Virus record (IMG/VR): IMGVR_UViG_3300028384_001275
Coordinates: 40,524-104,523 of that record
Strand: one strand, 5' to 3'
Length of the DNA: 64,000 nt
DNA from: a virus
The notes beneath the pieces are model-generated. The model made no database searches and had not been told where the DNA came from. It was given only the letters and a program-made list of their open reading frames with translations. Of the stretch, positions 43,118 through 52,600 are shown piece after piece; position 1 is the stretch's first letter; every line of letters starts with the position of its first letter. The position numbers and the translations under genes were made by a program.

Positions 43118-44710
43118 ATGACTGCAACTGCCAGTTACGTTTCTGCAACTAGGATGATAACGGTGTCGGGTGATGGTTTGCCCGCACCTGTCTCCGCAGG
43201 CACTTTTCCAAATACCAATAATCCTAATACCATTCAGGAGCAGGATTTTGACCACAACTTCTATCATCGTGGTGGGACTTTTGGTATCACCAGGACTTTT
43301 GATGACAATACATGGTCTCAAGATGGATTCATTAGATCCATCACTATTTCTGTAAATGATCTTAGTTTGTTTACAGGAGAAAATCCCAGTATTTCAGTCG
43401 GTGATTATTTGTTATTTACATTTAGTGATGGATTGAAACAAAGATTCATTTTTAGAGGGACTGCATTCACTTCTATTTCGGGTGAGTGCAGATTAGCTTC
43501 AGATGACAAGTTAGATATTATTGTTACAGATCAAGGCAGTGGAAGTGGCACTTATGAATACTTTGATCAAAGAGATGGTAGGACAACAACTCCCCTAGGT
43601 GCTATTGGCATTGCTGCCAATGGTGTTATTTTGTATAACCCATCAGCGGGTGGTGGAGGAAATCCCCCAAGTGGATTTAGTTGGAATAGTGTTGCAGCTA
43701 CTGTAGTAAGTTTTGGAGATGATACATGTGGTGGTCATCCAGAGCAAACGGGACAATATAATTATGATGATGCTAAATTTCTGACCTGTTGGAAAGCAAA
43801 CTCCAGCATGGCTGGATATAATGATTATTATGGCACAACACAATATAATGGTGATGTTTTAAGGCATCCTGACGGACATTCAAAAATACTTGGTATTGCA
43901 TTTGACGGATTCCCAATTTATGGTCCTTATGGATATGGCGACCCATGGGACACCTCTACTGCGGTAAGACCCATAACATCATCATATGCGATCCGAGATA
44001 CTGAAGTAGACGGTCGTCCAGATTATGGCACTGATGATACAAATCCTCCCGCAGGATCTTTAATGGAAGATTATGAATTTGTTGAAGGTAGTGGAGATCT
44101 TGATTATCACAATGGTCGTTTCTGCATTACTCCTGAGTTTCAGGATGGCACCTATGCATATTTCATAACAGTTGATCCTGACAATGTAGAAACCCCTACG
44201 TTTCCATACATCGTGGGTCTCACTTCTCGGATGGGTCTAAACAAACCAGCAGATGATGGTGCAAATCCTGTGACTACGGATCCTGGCAGTGGTGGAGGTG
44301 GTGGCACCGTTACACCCGAGACATTGCGGTTTACACTGCAACCCCAAAACGTTTCAGTCAATCCTGGTCAAACGGCAACATTTACAATTATTGCAGATAT
44401 TATCCCTGGAGGTGGCACAGTTGCCTATCAGTGGTATAGATCCACAGATGGTGGTTTTGCATTTGCAGCGATCACTGGAGCAACCTCTTCAACTTATGAG
44501 GTGACTGCTCTAGCATACATGACAGGATATAAGTATCGCTGTCGGATTACTGGACCTGTTGGTGAGACAGCAGCAGAAAACTCACCCCTTGACTCCAATG
44601 CTGTTACGTTAACAGTTACTGGATCTGGTGGAAGTGGTGATACTGCTAATAGATTCGACTCTACAAGCAGCACATTTGACTCCACATCACAAACTTATGA
44701 TGGCACCTAA
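43118..44710 (+). CDS. YHYH-domain and Ig-like structural protein
   Basis: A 530-residue protein. Residues 160-370 form a YHYH-type domain with HSKILGIAFDGFPIYGPYGY, a long loop and DYHNGRFCITPEF ... YFITVD ... FPYIVG, closely parallel to the domain in the giant protein. Residues 400-503 are an Ig-like domain (QPQNVSVNPGQTATFTI ... YQWYRS ... YRCRI), again matching the giant's C-terminus. The last 18 residues repeat FDST. It looks derived from the giant gene or sharing parts with it. A surface-exposed tail role is likely; biochemical function unknown. Confidence 0.7.
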   Translation: MTATASYVSATRMITVSGDGLPAPVSAGTFPNTNNPNTIQEQDFDHNFYHRGGTFGITRTFDDNTWSQDGFIRSITISVNDLSLFTGENPSISVGDYLLFTFSDGLKQRFIFRGTAFTSISGECRLASDDKLDIIVTDQGSGSGTYEYFDQRDGRTTTPLGAIGIAANGVILYNPSAGGGGNPPSGFSWNSVAATVVSFGDDTCGGHPEQTGQYNYDDAKFLTCWKANSSMAGYNDYYGTTQYNGDVLRHPDGHSKILGIAFDGFPIYGPYGYGDPWDTSTAVRPITSSYAIRDTEVDGRPDYGTDDTNPPAGSLMEDYEFVEGSGDLDYHNGRFCITPEFQDGTYAYFITVDPDNVETPTFPYIVGLTSRMGLNKPADDGANPVTTDPGSGGGGGTVTPETLRFTLQPQNVSVNPGQTATFTIIADIIPGGGTVAYQWYRSTDGGFAFAAITGATSSTYEVTALAYMTGYKYRCRITGPVGETAAENSPLDSNAVTLTVTGSGGSGDTANRFDSTSSTFDSTSQTYDGT

Positions 44711-44714
44711 ATAA
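44707..44714 (+). promoter_or_regulatory. Late-promoter-like box CTAAATAA
   Basis: CTAAATAA at 44707-44714 overlaps the preceding stop codon and lies 22 bases before the next ATG, matching the box at 43100. Confidence 0.4.
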
Positions 44715-44736
44715 CACTGTAAAAGAGTAACTATCC

Positions 44737-46224
44737 ATGGCTAAGCAAAATCTTAATATTGGATCGGCGGCTAACGACGGCACAGGTGATAGTCTCAGAG
44801 ATGGCGCTATCAAATTAAATAGCGTGATTAATGAGCTGTATACTGCTCTTGGAAATGATACCAACCTTCAAATTAATATCGATAGTCCGACTACAGGACA
44901 GTTATTGAAATGGAATGGATCATTATTCACTGAGGGATCATTTAATTCATTAACTGAAAATCTAGATGTCAATGATCAAAATATCACATCATCTGATGGT
45001 GGTGATGTAGTATTGAAACCTCATAGCACAGGCGATATTAAATTGTGGGCAGGTGGCACTGGTAGTGCTCTTACATATATCGATGGCGCTGACGGTAAAC
45101 TAAAGTATTCAAACTTTTTTTCCCAGTTATCAGATCTACCTGATGTGTCCACTCATCATGGTATGTTTGCTCATGTCCATGATGAAGCACATGGTTACTT
45201 TGCACACTCTTCTTGGATTCAGTTGCTTGATACTGGATCTTCCATCGGTGAATTGTCTGATGTAGACATGACTGTTGGTGGCGGACCCTCCGCTGGTCAA
45301 GTGCTGAAGTGGAATGGCACTGATAATAGATGGGAGCCTGGAAATGATGCTACCGCAGATGGTGGTGGTGGTGGCACTACACAAAACTTGTTTGAAACTG
45401 TTAATGCCGATAGTGGATCGACAACTGCTTCTGCTGCAACAGATACATTAACCATCGCTGGCGGCACACTTATTTCGACAGAAATAACTGGAGATACTGT
45501 TACTATTAACATGACAGGATCTTTGGGAGATCCCGATCAAAACCTCTTTTCCGTTGTTGGATCAGATTCTGGATCAAAGACTGCCAATTCCACGACAACG
45601 ACTATCAACTTTATTGGTGGCACTGGAATTTCTACTGCTATCAGTGGAGATAATCTGACTATTACGAATGACTCCCCCAATGCAGATCAAAATATCTTTG
45701 CTACTGTTTCGGGTGATAGTGGTGGATCAACTACGGCAGATGCAACTAATGCAACACTAACTGTTGCAGGTGGCACAGGTGTTTCTACAGCAATTACATC
45801 TAATACAGTTACTGTAAATGCTGAAGTTGCATTTGCGTCAGCTGGCACACCGAATGCCAATACAACTTTGATTGCCGACGAAAACGGCATGTATTATAAG
45901 GCACCTTCACCTACTGTTGGTTTTACAGTTAGTGCTTTTGGATCTACCGCATATACCTTTGAGGGTGGTGGGGTAAATAGTAGCACAAACAACCCAACGC
46001 TCTATGTGTATCGTGGGTTTACTTACAGATTCAATAATACAGCAACTTCAGCACACCCCTTTGCTCTTCGGACTTCTAATGGTGGTGGAGCTGTATCTGG
46101 TGTTGCAGGATCTCAGTCTGGTGTCCAATATTGGACAGTGCCAATGGCATTAGCTGCAGGCACGACATATGTGTATCAATGCACAATTCACTCTGGTATG
46201 GTCGGCAATATTGTGGTGGTCTGA
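44737..46224 (+). CDS. Structural protein with C-terminal cupredoxin domain
   Basis: A 495-residue virion-type protein. The N-terminus (MAKQNLNIGSAANDGTGDSL) is a trimer-type tail domain common in marine phage structural genes; the middle is made of beta repeats around GGT(G/L)(I/V)ST(A/E)I. Residues 395-495 form a cupredoxin fold with the four ligands of a type-1 blue copper site: H440 in AHPF, C482 and H485 in CTIH, and M488. LYVYRGFTYRFNN matches the strand before the first ligand. A copper-binding domain on a tail protein is striking: it may bind copper, aid trimer stability or attach to a host surface. Function is inferred; metal binding is untested. Confidence 0.75.
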   Translation: MAKQNLNIGSAANDGTGDSLRDGAIKLNSVINELYTALGNDTNLQINIDSPTTGQLLKWNGSLFTEGSFNSLTENLDVNDQNITSSDGGDVVLKPHSTGDIKLWAGGTGSALTYIDGADGKLKYSNFFSQLSDLPDVSTHHGMFAHVHDEAHGYFAHSSWIQLLDTGSSIGELSDVDMTVGGGPSAGQVLKWNGTDNRWEPGNDATADGGGGGTTQNLFETVNADSGSTTASAATDTLTIAGGTLISTEITGDTVTINMTGSLGDPDQNLFSVVGSDSGSKTANSTTTTINFIGGTGISTAISGDNLTITNDSPNADQNIFATVSGDSGGSTTADATNATLTVAGGTGVSTAITSNTVTVNAEVAFASAGTPNANTTLIADENGMYYKAPSPTVGFTVSAFGSTAYTFEGGGVNSSTNNPTLYVYRGFTYRFNNTATSAHPFALRTSNGGGAVSGVAGSQSGVQYWTVPMALAAGTTYVYQCTIHSGMVGNIVVV

Positions 46225-46227
46225 TAA

Positions 46228-48090
46228 ATGACAAGGACAGTCCCTGGATCAGGAGCACAGATACAACCCGTATTTAATAGTATATACGGTGTTAGAGAAG
46301 TATATGTAACTAATGGTGGATCTGGATATAGTCCCAGTAATCCACCTAGACTTCGTATTGGAAATTGTGGCACTCCCATTAGAGATGCTGTGCTTCGTCC
46401 AATCATTGAAGGGGATAATGGAGAAATCACAGCTGTTGAGGTTTTAGACCCAGGTGAGGGTTATGATCCCCTAAGATTGTTTATTGATGATGATAGTAGT
46501 AATGGTGGAGCTACAGGCATTATCAATCTAACTGATGATGGGGGTGTTGACTATATTACAGTCACTTCATTTGGCGATAATTATTTTGATTCTGTAGCAG
46601 AAGTAAGAGGTGGTGGAGGATCTGGAAGTGAGCTGGTCCCCATTACGGGTCTTGTTACAGGTCTTTCAATTACTAATCCTGGTCGTAATTATACTGAGAA
46701 TGATGTAAATATCATTATCTCTGGTGGTGGCGGTGATGGTGCAACTGGTGTTGCATCGGTAAATCCATTTGGTGAGGTTGCATCTATCAATCTTACAAAT
46801 GCAGGTGAATTCTTCGAGACTCCCCCACTAATCCAAATTATTGGTGGTGGTGGATCTGGTGCTACTGCAGAGGCATTTATTGACCTTGGTAGAATTACAT
46901 CTATTGATTTATTGTCTGGTGGTGGTGGATATACATCAAGTCCACAAATCATCTTTACTAGAGATACTGATTTAATCAGGACAACACGAAATAGACAGTC
47001 ACTTAACTCAGTCCTATTTAACCTTACAGGTCTTACTAAAGACGTTGGATCATCAGATACTACAGTTAATGTAGAGACCACTGGTGCATTTGTTGGATCT
47101 GGCAAATTTCTCATTGGTAGAGAAGTTGTCAGATATACAGGCAAGACTGCAGGATCTTTTACTGGATGCACCCGTGGCACCAATTTCAGATTTGACCAAA
47201 AAGTTATTCTCGATTCATTGCAAGATGATGCAGATACGGGATTGACAAACTATCAATTCCGAGTCACAGACCGCGTAAAGCGTGTTGTTGAAAACTCAAA
47301 TAACCGAGTTGCAATCGTTTATGACTGGGATAGACCTACTAGATCGCTTTATCTAACATTTGAAGTTGATGAGCTGGCGTTTATTGATGGTGGGCGCTCT
47401 AATGAAAAGGCAAAAATTATTGCATTTGTTGCTGGCACTGCAGGCGCATCAGGCACAGGTGTAGCACCTCACATTTTGTTAGAAGCAGAAGGTCAAAATA
47501 TTATTGCATTTACAAACCCATTTTCTGAAATTCAAAACCGTAGGTTTGAAGATGATGATGAGTTGGATGGTGCTGGTGATGGCATCATCGACTTGGTTAA
47601 TACTGGGACAGAGTTTGAAAATCAAATCAATCTTGATGGTGGTATTGCATCCTCCAGATATGGTATTGAAGAGACTCTTGGTGGACAAAACACCACTCTG
47701 CTTCAGGTTGGCGATCAAATCTATGATGGCAGCCCACAACCCTTAGTTGCATTTGTGCAAACTGCAGGTGCGTTGGGTGACGGTGATACTCATCAATCTA
47801 CTGCAAATATTGTTATCGAGTATTCATCATCAACTCTATTTAATGTGCCTGGTGCTGGTGGATCAGAAGAGGTAGTTGAGGGTCTCACTTCGGGTGTAAC
47901 AGCAACTACTGTTAGTAGGGTTACTGGACCAAAGACAGGGCAATTCACTTTGTCTGTTAAGAGTATTACAAATGATGACACAACTTACAAGTTTAGTCCA
48001 GGTGAAACTCTGCGAGGTAACACAAGTGGTGCCCAAGCACTTATCAAATCAGTTGAATATACAAGCTTCCTCAGAAATGAGGACACCTGA
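46228..48090 (+). CDS. Glycine-repeat tail structural protein
   Basis: A 620-residue protein. Residues 25-235 are tandem GSGY/GGGG repeats (VTNGGSGYSPSNPP, ISGGGGDGATGVA, LLSGGGGYTSSP) like those of the giant protein. A middle module contains REVVRYTGK ... GCTRGT, a pattern also present near the giant's N-terminus. The C-terminus ends in SPGETLRGNTSGAQALI, a G-x-T-SGA repeat also found in the 2434-residue tail protein. The gene is three bases after the cupredoxin gene and before gp8. It is probably a baseplate-attached structural protein; no enzyme motif. Confidence 0.68.
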   Translation: MTRTVPGSGAQIQPVFNSIYGVREVYVTNGGSGYSPSNPPRLRIGNCGTPIRDAVLRPIIEGDNGEITAVEVLDPGEGYDPLRLFIDDDSSNGGATGIINLTDDGGVDYITVTSFGDNYFDSVAEVRGGGGSGSELVPITGLVTGLSITNPGRNYTENDVNIIISGGGGDGATGVASVNPFGEVASINLTNAGEFFETPPLIQIIGGGGSGATAEAFIDLGRITSIDLLSGGGGYTSSPQIIFTRDTDLIRTTRNRQSLNSVLFNLTGLTKDVGSSDTTVNVETTGAFVGSGKFLIGREVVRYTGKTAGSFTGCTRGTNFRFDQKVILDSLQDDADTGLTNYQFRVTDRVKRVVENSNNRVAIVYDWDRPTRSLYLTFEVDELAFIDGGRSNEKAKIIAFVAGTAGASGTGVAPHILLEAEGQNIIAFTNPFSEIQNRRFEDDDELDGAGDGIIDLVNTGTEFENQINLDGGIASSRYGIEETLGGQNTTLLQVGDQIYDGSPQPLVAFVQTAGALGDGDTHQSTANIVIEYSSSTLFNVPGAGGSEEVVEGLTSGVTATTVSRVTGPKTGQFTLSVKSITNDDTTYKFSPGETLRGNTSGAQALIKSVEYTSFLRNEDT

Positions 48091-48094
48091 CCCC

Positions 48095-48102
48095 TATAAA
48101 TA
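48095..48102 (+). promoter_or_regulatory. T4-type late promoter
   Basis: TATAAATA at 48095-48102 is a perfect match to the T4 late consensus and lies 22 bases upstream of the gp8 ATG. It is the best late promoter in the window. Confidence 0.7.
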
Positions 48103-48124
48103 AAAAGAAGGCAATTTCCCTAAG

Positions 48125-49660
48125 ATGGCTCTACTTACTGACCAATTTAGAATTTTTACTGCGGAGAGATTCCGAAAAGCACTTGAGGGACCTAATCCCA
48201 CTGAGAGTGATTTGGACGCAGGTGCCAGTCGCGATCGACTATATGTTTTTATCGGTCGTCCCCAATCCTGGGATAATGAAAACTCTCCTCCAGATCCTGT
48301 AGATTCTCTTCAGGAATTTGCCGATGACTATTCGGATATGATTTCGCTTAAGCGCGTGCTAGCGAATGATACTGTGCAGGTTATCCGTCGTATTGACTGG
48401 ATTCCTCCTGAGCAAACCACTGGTGGTTTGGGTTATGTTTATGATATGTATCGCCATGATTACAGTGCTACGAAGACGGCATCTTCGGGTGCTACGAAAC
48501 TATATGACTCGGACTTTTACGTTGTCAACTCTTCATATCAAGTCTATAAGTGCATTTACAACGGCACATCTCCTTCTGATCCTAACGGTAAGCCTTCTAC
48601 TGTTGAGCCTACTGGCACCTCAACTTCTGTTATCACAACTGCTGACAGTTATCGTTGGAAGTATATGTATACGATTCCTGTGGGTCAGGTGTTGAAATTC
48701 TTCTCTAATGAATATATGCCTGTGCTGAGTGACACTGCTGTGGTGTCTGATGCAATCGGTGGTGAAATTGATACCGTTATTATTGCAGCTGCTGGATCTG
48801 GTTATAACAATGGCACTTATGAAAACGTCCCCATCAAGGGCGATGGAGTTGGTGGTCGAATTTCCCTTGTGGTTGATGGTGGTCGTATTGTTTCGGCAAC
48901 TGTGACTTCTGGTGGTAGTGGTTATACTTTCGGTAAGGTCGTGATCGATGAGGTCAACGGTATCGGTGCTGGCACGGGCACAGGTGCCAGTGTTGAGGTT
49001 GTTATTCCTCCCGTTGACGGTCATGGTGCAACACCTGCTAATGAGCTGGGTGGTTTCCGAGTGATGATTAATACCAAATTCACTTATGCTGAAGGTAGTG
49101 GTGACTTCCCGACTGATAACGACTATCGTCGTATTGGTTTGGTGATCAACCCATTTAGGTATGGCACCGAAGAATTGACCTCTGCCATTACACTGTCTGC
49201 CACAAAGGCAGTTATCTTCTCCCCCACATTCACAGGTCAGTTTACTACTGATGAAATCATCACACAGTCTAGGACTGTTGGTGGTCAGCAAGTTACTGCT
49301 CGTGGTCGTGTTATCTCTTGGAATAACACAACAAAAGTCTTGAAATATTACCAGAATAGAATTGATGGAATCTTCCCTGAATTCACTGGTAGTTTGATTG
49401 AATTTGAAGGTGGCAACCCTGTGCTGGGTGCAACATCTGGTGCATCTGCTGACCCCGATATTAACTTCCCCATTGTATCAGGATCTTCCACCCGTGTCAT
49501 TAATAACACTGAATATGACCTCGGTATGGCATTCACCAACGGTTATGCAAAACCTGAAGTTGAGCCTAACTCTGGCGAAGTCATCTACATAGATAACAGA
49601 GGCGCGATTACTCGTGCTGGTGACCAAATCGAAGATATCAAAATCGTAATCGAGTTCTAA
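48125..49660 (+). CDS. 8: Baseplate wedge subunit gp8
   Basis: A 511-residue homologue of T4 gp8 (334 residues). Matches to the family are the N-terminal RLYVFIGRPQSWDNENSPPD, VIRRIDWIPP, YQVYKCIYNG, SYRWKYMYTIP, YRRIGLVINPF and the C-terminal GEVIYIDNR ... IKIVIEF. The extra length lies at about residues 212-300, where two GSGY glycine repeats (AAGSGYNNGTYE, SGGSGYTFGK) are inserted into the family fold. gp8 forms the wedge with gp10, gp7 and gp53. Late promoter TATAAATA directly upstream. Confidence 0.85.
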   Translation: MALLTDQFRIFTAERFRKALEGPNPTESDLDAGASRDRLYVFIGRPQSWDNENSPPDPVDSLQEFADDYSDMISLKRVLANDTVQVIRRIDWIPPEQTTGGLGYVYDMYRHDYSATKTASSGATKLYDSDFYVVNSSYQVYKCIYNGTSPSDPNGKPSTVEPTGTSTSVITTADSYRWKYMYTIPVGQVLKFFSNEYMPVLSDTAVVSDAIGGEIDTVIIAAAGSGYNNGTYENVPIKGDGVGGRISLVVDGGRIVSATVTSGGSGYTFGKVVIDEVNGIGAGTGTGASVEVVIPPVDGHGATPANELGGFRVMINTKFTYAEGSGDFPTDNDYRRIGLVINPFRYGTEELTSAITLSATKAVIFSPTFTGQFTTDEIITQSRTVGGQQVTARGRVISWNNTTKVLKYYQNRIDGIFPEFTGSLIEFEGGNPVLGATSGASADPDINFPIVSGSSTRVINNTEYDLGMAFTNGYAKPEVEPNSGEVIYIDNRGAITRAGDQIEDIKIVIEF

Positions 49661-49663
49661 GAG

Positions 49664-52600
49664 ATGCCCCAGAATACTAATCTAAACATCAGTCCTTATT
49701 TTGACGATTTCAATAAGGATGATAACTACTACAGAGTCTTGTTTAGACCTGGGTATCCGATCCAGGCAAGAGAGCTTACCACCATGCAGAGTATTCTGCA
49801 GAATCAGGTGGAATCGATTGGTCAGCACTTCTTCAAAGAAGGTGCGATGGTCATTCCTGGTCAGGTAGGATACGATCTAGAAGTCCAAGCGATCATCCTG
49901 CAGCAGAATTTCTTGGGTGTCGATATTGAAACTTATCGCACACAACTTCACGGTCAAATTGTTGAAGGCATCACTACTGGCATCAAGGCGAAAGTCCTCT
50001 ACTCGATTTCATCTGCAGAATCAGATCGTAGTTATGTCACTCTGTATGTGAAGTATATTGACTCTGGAGATACTTCATCTGACACTACGTTAAAAACTTT
50101 CCAACCCAATGAGCAGTTGCTCGCTGAAAAAGAGATTACGTTTGGCACAACTCTAATTGAAATTGGATCTCCATTTGCACAGTTGTTGCCTGTTAATGCG
50201 ACAGCTACTGCATCTACAGCGTATGTCAATCAAGGTGTTTATTTTATTAGAGGACACTTTGTCGATATTCCCTCTTCTTATTTGATCCTGGATCAATACA
50301 GTAACTCTCCTTCTTATCGTGTTGGTCTGGAAGTTAGTGAATCCATTATCACTCCTGAAGATGATCCCGATCTGAATGATAATGCAGCAGGTACGTCAAA
50401 TTATTCGGCACCTGGTGCTCACAGATTTAGAATCAAAACACAACTCGTCAAGAAGGCGATTAATGATTCTACCGATAAAAACTTTATTGAGCTACTTAGA
50501 CTCAACAACTCTAAAGTTGAAGAGTTTGTAACAGCTACTGCATACTCTGAGCTTGAAAAGTCCCTCGCACGTCGCACATATGAAGAGTCTGGCGACTATG
50601 TGATTGATACATTTACAGTTACTGCTAGAGAGCATCTTGATGATGGATTCAATAATGGTGTCTATAGAGCAGGTCAAATATCCCCAGAAGGGAACCTTGC
50701 TTCAGATGACCGTGTTGCTTTTGAAGTTTCTCCTGGTCGTGCTTATGTGAAAGGTTATCGGGTCGAATTCCTAACTCCTCAATATGTTGATGCTCTTAAA
50801 CCTCGTGACTTTGAAGGTGTCCAAAATGCTATCCTTTCATTCCGTTTAGGTCAATTTGTTAAAGTATATGACGTATATGGTTGGCCAGATCTTACTGGAG
50901 AAGGTGTAACCAAAGCATATCAAACTCTTGAGTTGTATGATGATTGGACTTTGAATACCACTAACACTGTTGTTGGTAGACAGATCGGTCGTTGTCGCAC
51001 AATTCAGCTCCAAGAAGACACGGATACTACATATGATCTGTGGATTTTTGATGCACAGATGTATACTGCATTGAATTTTGCAACAGGTAATAATAGTGTC
51101 ACTGTTGGCGATCGTTTGAAGGGTCGGACATCAGGTGCTACTGGTTTTGTCGCTGATGCAGGATCGGGCACATATTGTCATGTTGAGCAAGTATCTGGCA
51201 ACTTTGTAAATGGTGAGGTCATTGAGAGAGATGGTCGCGTTATCGGCACCCTGGAAGCAGCACATACATTCAATCTAACTGATACTCGGTCCTGTCGTGG
51301 TCGTAACACCAGCAATCAGATTATCTTTGGTGCAAACTGGTTGCTGAATGATCAGCAGCAGATTGAAGGATCTACAATTACCTATGAAACATCTCCAGAC
51401 CACCAGCTGGTTGGTTTCCGCACCAAGTTTGCTGATGATCTTCGTCCTGGTGATGTTGTAACACCAACTCAGTCTAGTGCAGAAGGAGAAAATTCTCTTA
51501 GAATTACAAGAGTCAATCCTCAACAAATTGCAACTAGAGTGGGTAATGCATATACAGGTGCCACCAGTTATATCTTCGACTATCTAGACCAAGAAGCATC
51601 GATTGATAACAGTCTAAAGAAGGGCACAGTTAATGCTGGTGAATACAATACCTTGGTGAGAATGCGTCCTTTCGTATTCCAAAAGGACTATCAGAATGGT
51701 GAAATGACAATCGATGCACCTAGAGTATCGATGAAGTCAATTTCTGACGAATCATTCTTTGTCTTTAGGACGTTTAATAATAAGACTGTTGTATCTGGTG
51801 GTGTTACCGTTTCGTTGCCAGAATCTGAGCAGTTTGCAACTCTAGATGATGAGAATTATATTCTCACGGTCCTTGCAGAATCTGGTTCTGCTTATACTGT
51901 GGGTCAAAATCTCGATATTGATGCACTGAATGATGCAGGCACCCTGACAGTTACCTTCGGTGCTGATAGACAATCTGTGACTATTGATGGTCTGGCAAAT
52001 GTCAACACGATTAAGTTGACTGCATTGGTATCTAAGAATATTGTCACTAAGAAAATTAAAACCGCATCTAAGATGCGTGCCATGAAGGTTATTAGGACCG
52101 ACAAGAATAATGACGATCCCAAGTATGGTCTGGCATATGGTAACCTATATGGCACCCGTATCGAAGACGAAGAGATTTCATTCGCTCTGAATGATGTCTA
52201 TAAGATTCATGCTGTGTATGAGTCTGAAGATGATAATGATGCAACACCTCCTTATGCAGTCCTGACAGAATCTACATTCTTCGACAACGGGACTGTTGTA
52301 GTTGGTCGGACATCAGGTGCTAGAGCTCGTGTTATTCAGTTTATCAATAGCACCTTGAGACTGTATTATGTTGCTCTAAACGAGATTCCTTTCCAGCCTG
52401 GTGAAACAATCGACGGTGTGGATGACGACGGTAATGCTTTGACTGCAATTATTGATGACGCTGAGGGATCAGTTATCAAGGGCAGCAAAGTTATTACTTC
52501 TCAATATGAATTAGATCCTGGTCAGAAGGCACACTTCTATGATGTGTCTAAGATGCTGAGAAACCCTGCATTCACAGCACCCATCCGTAAGTTGATGGTT

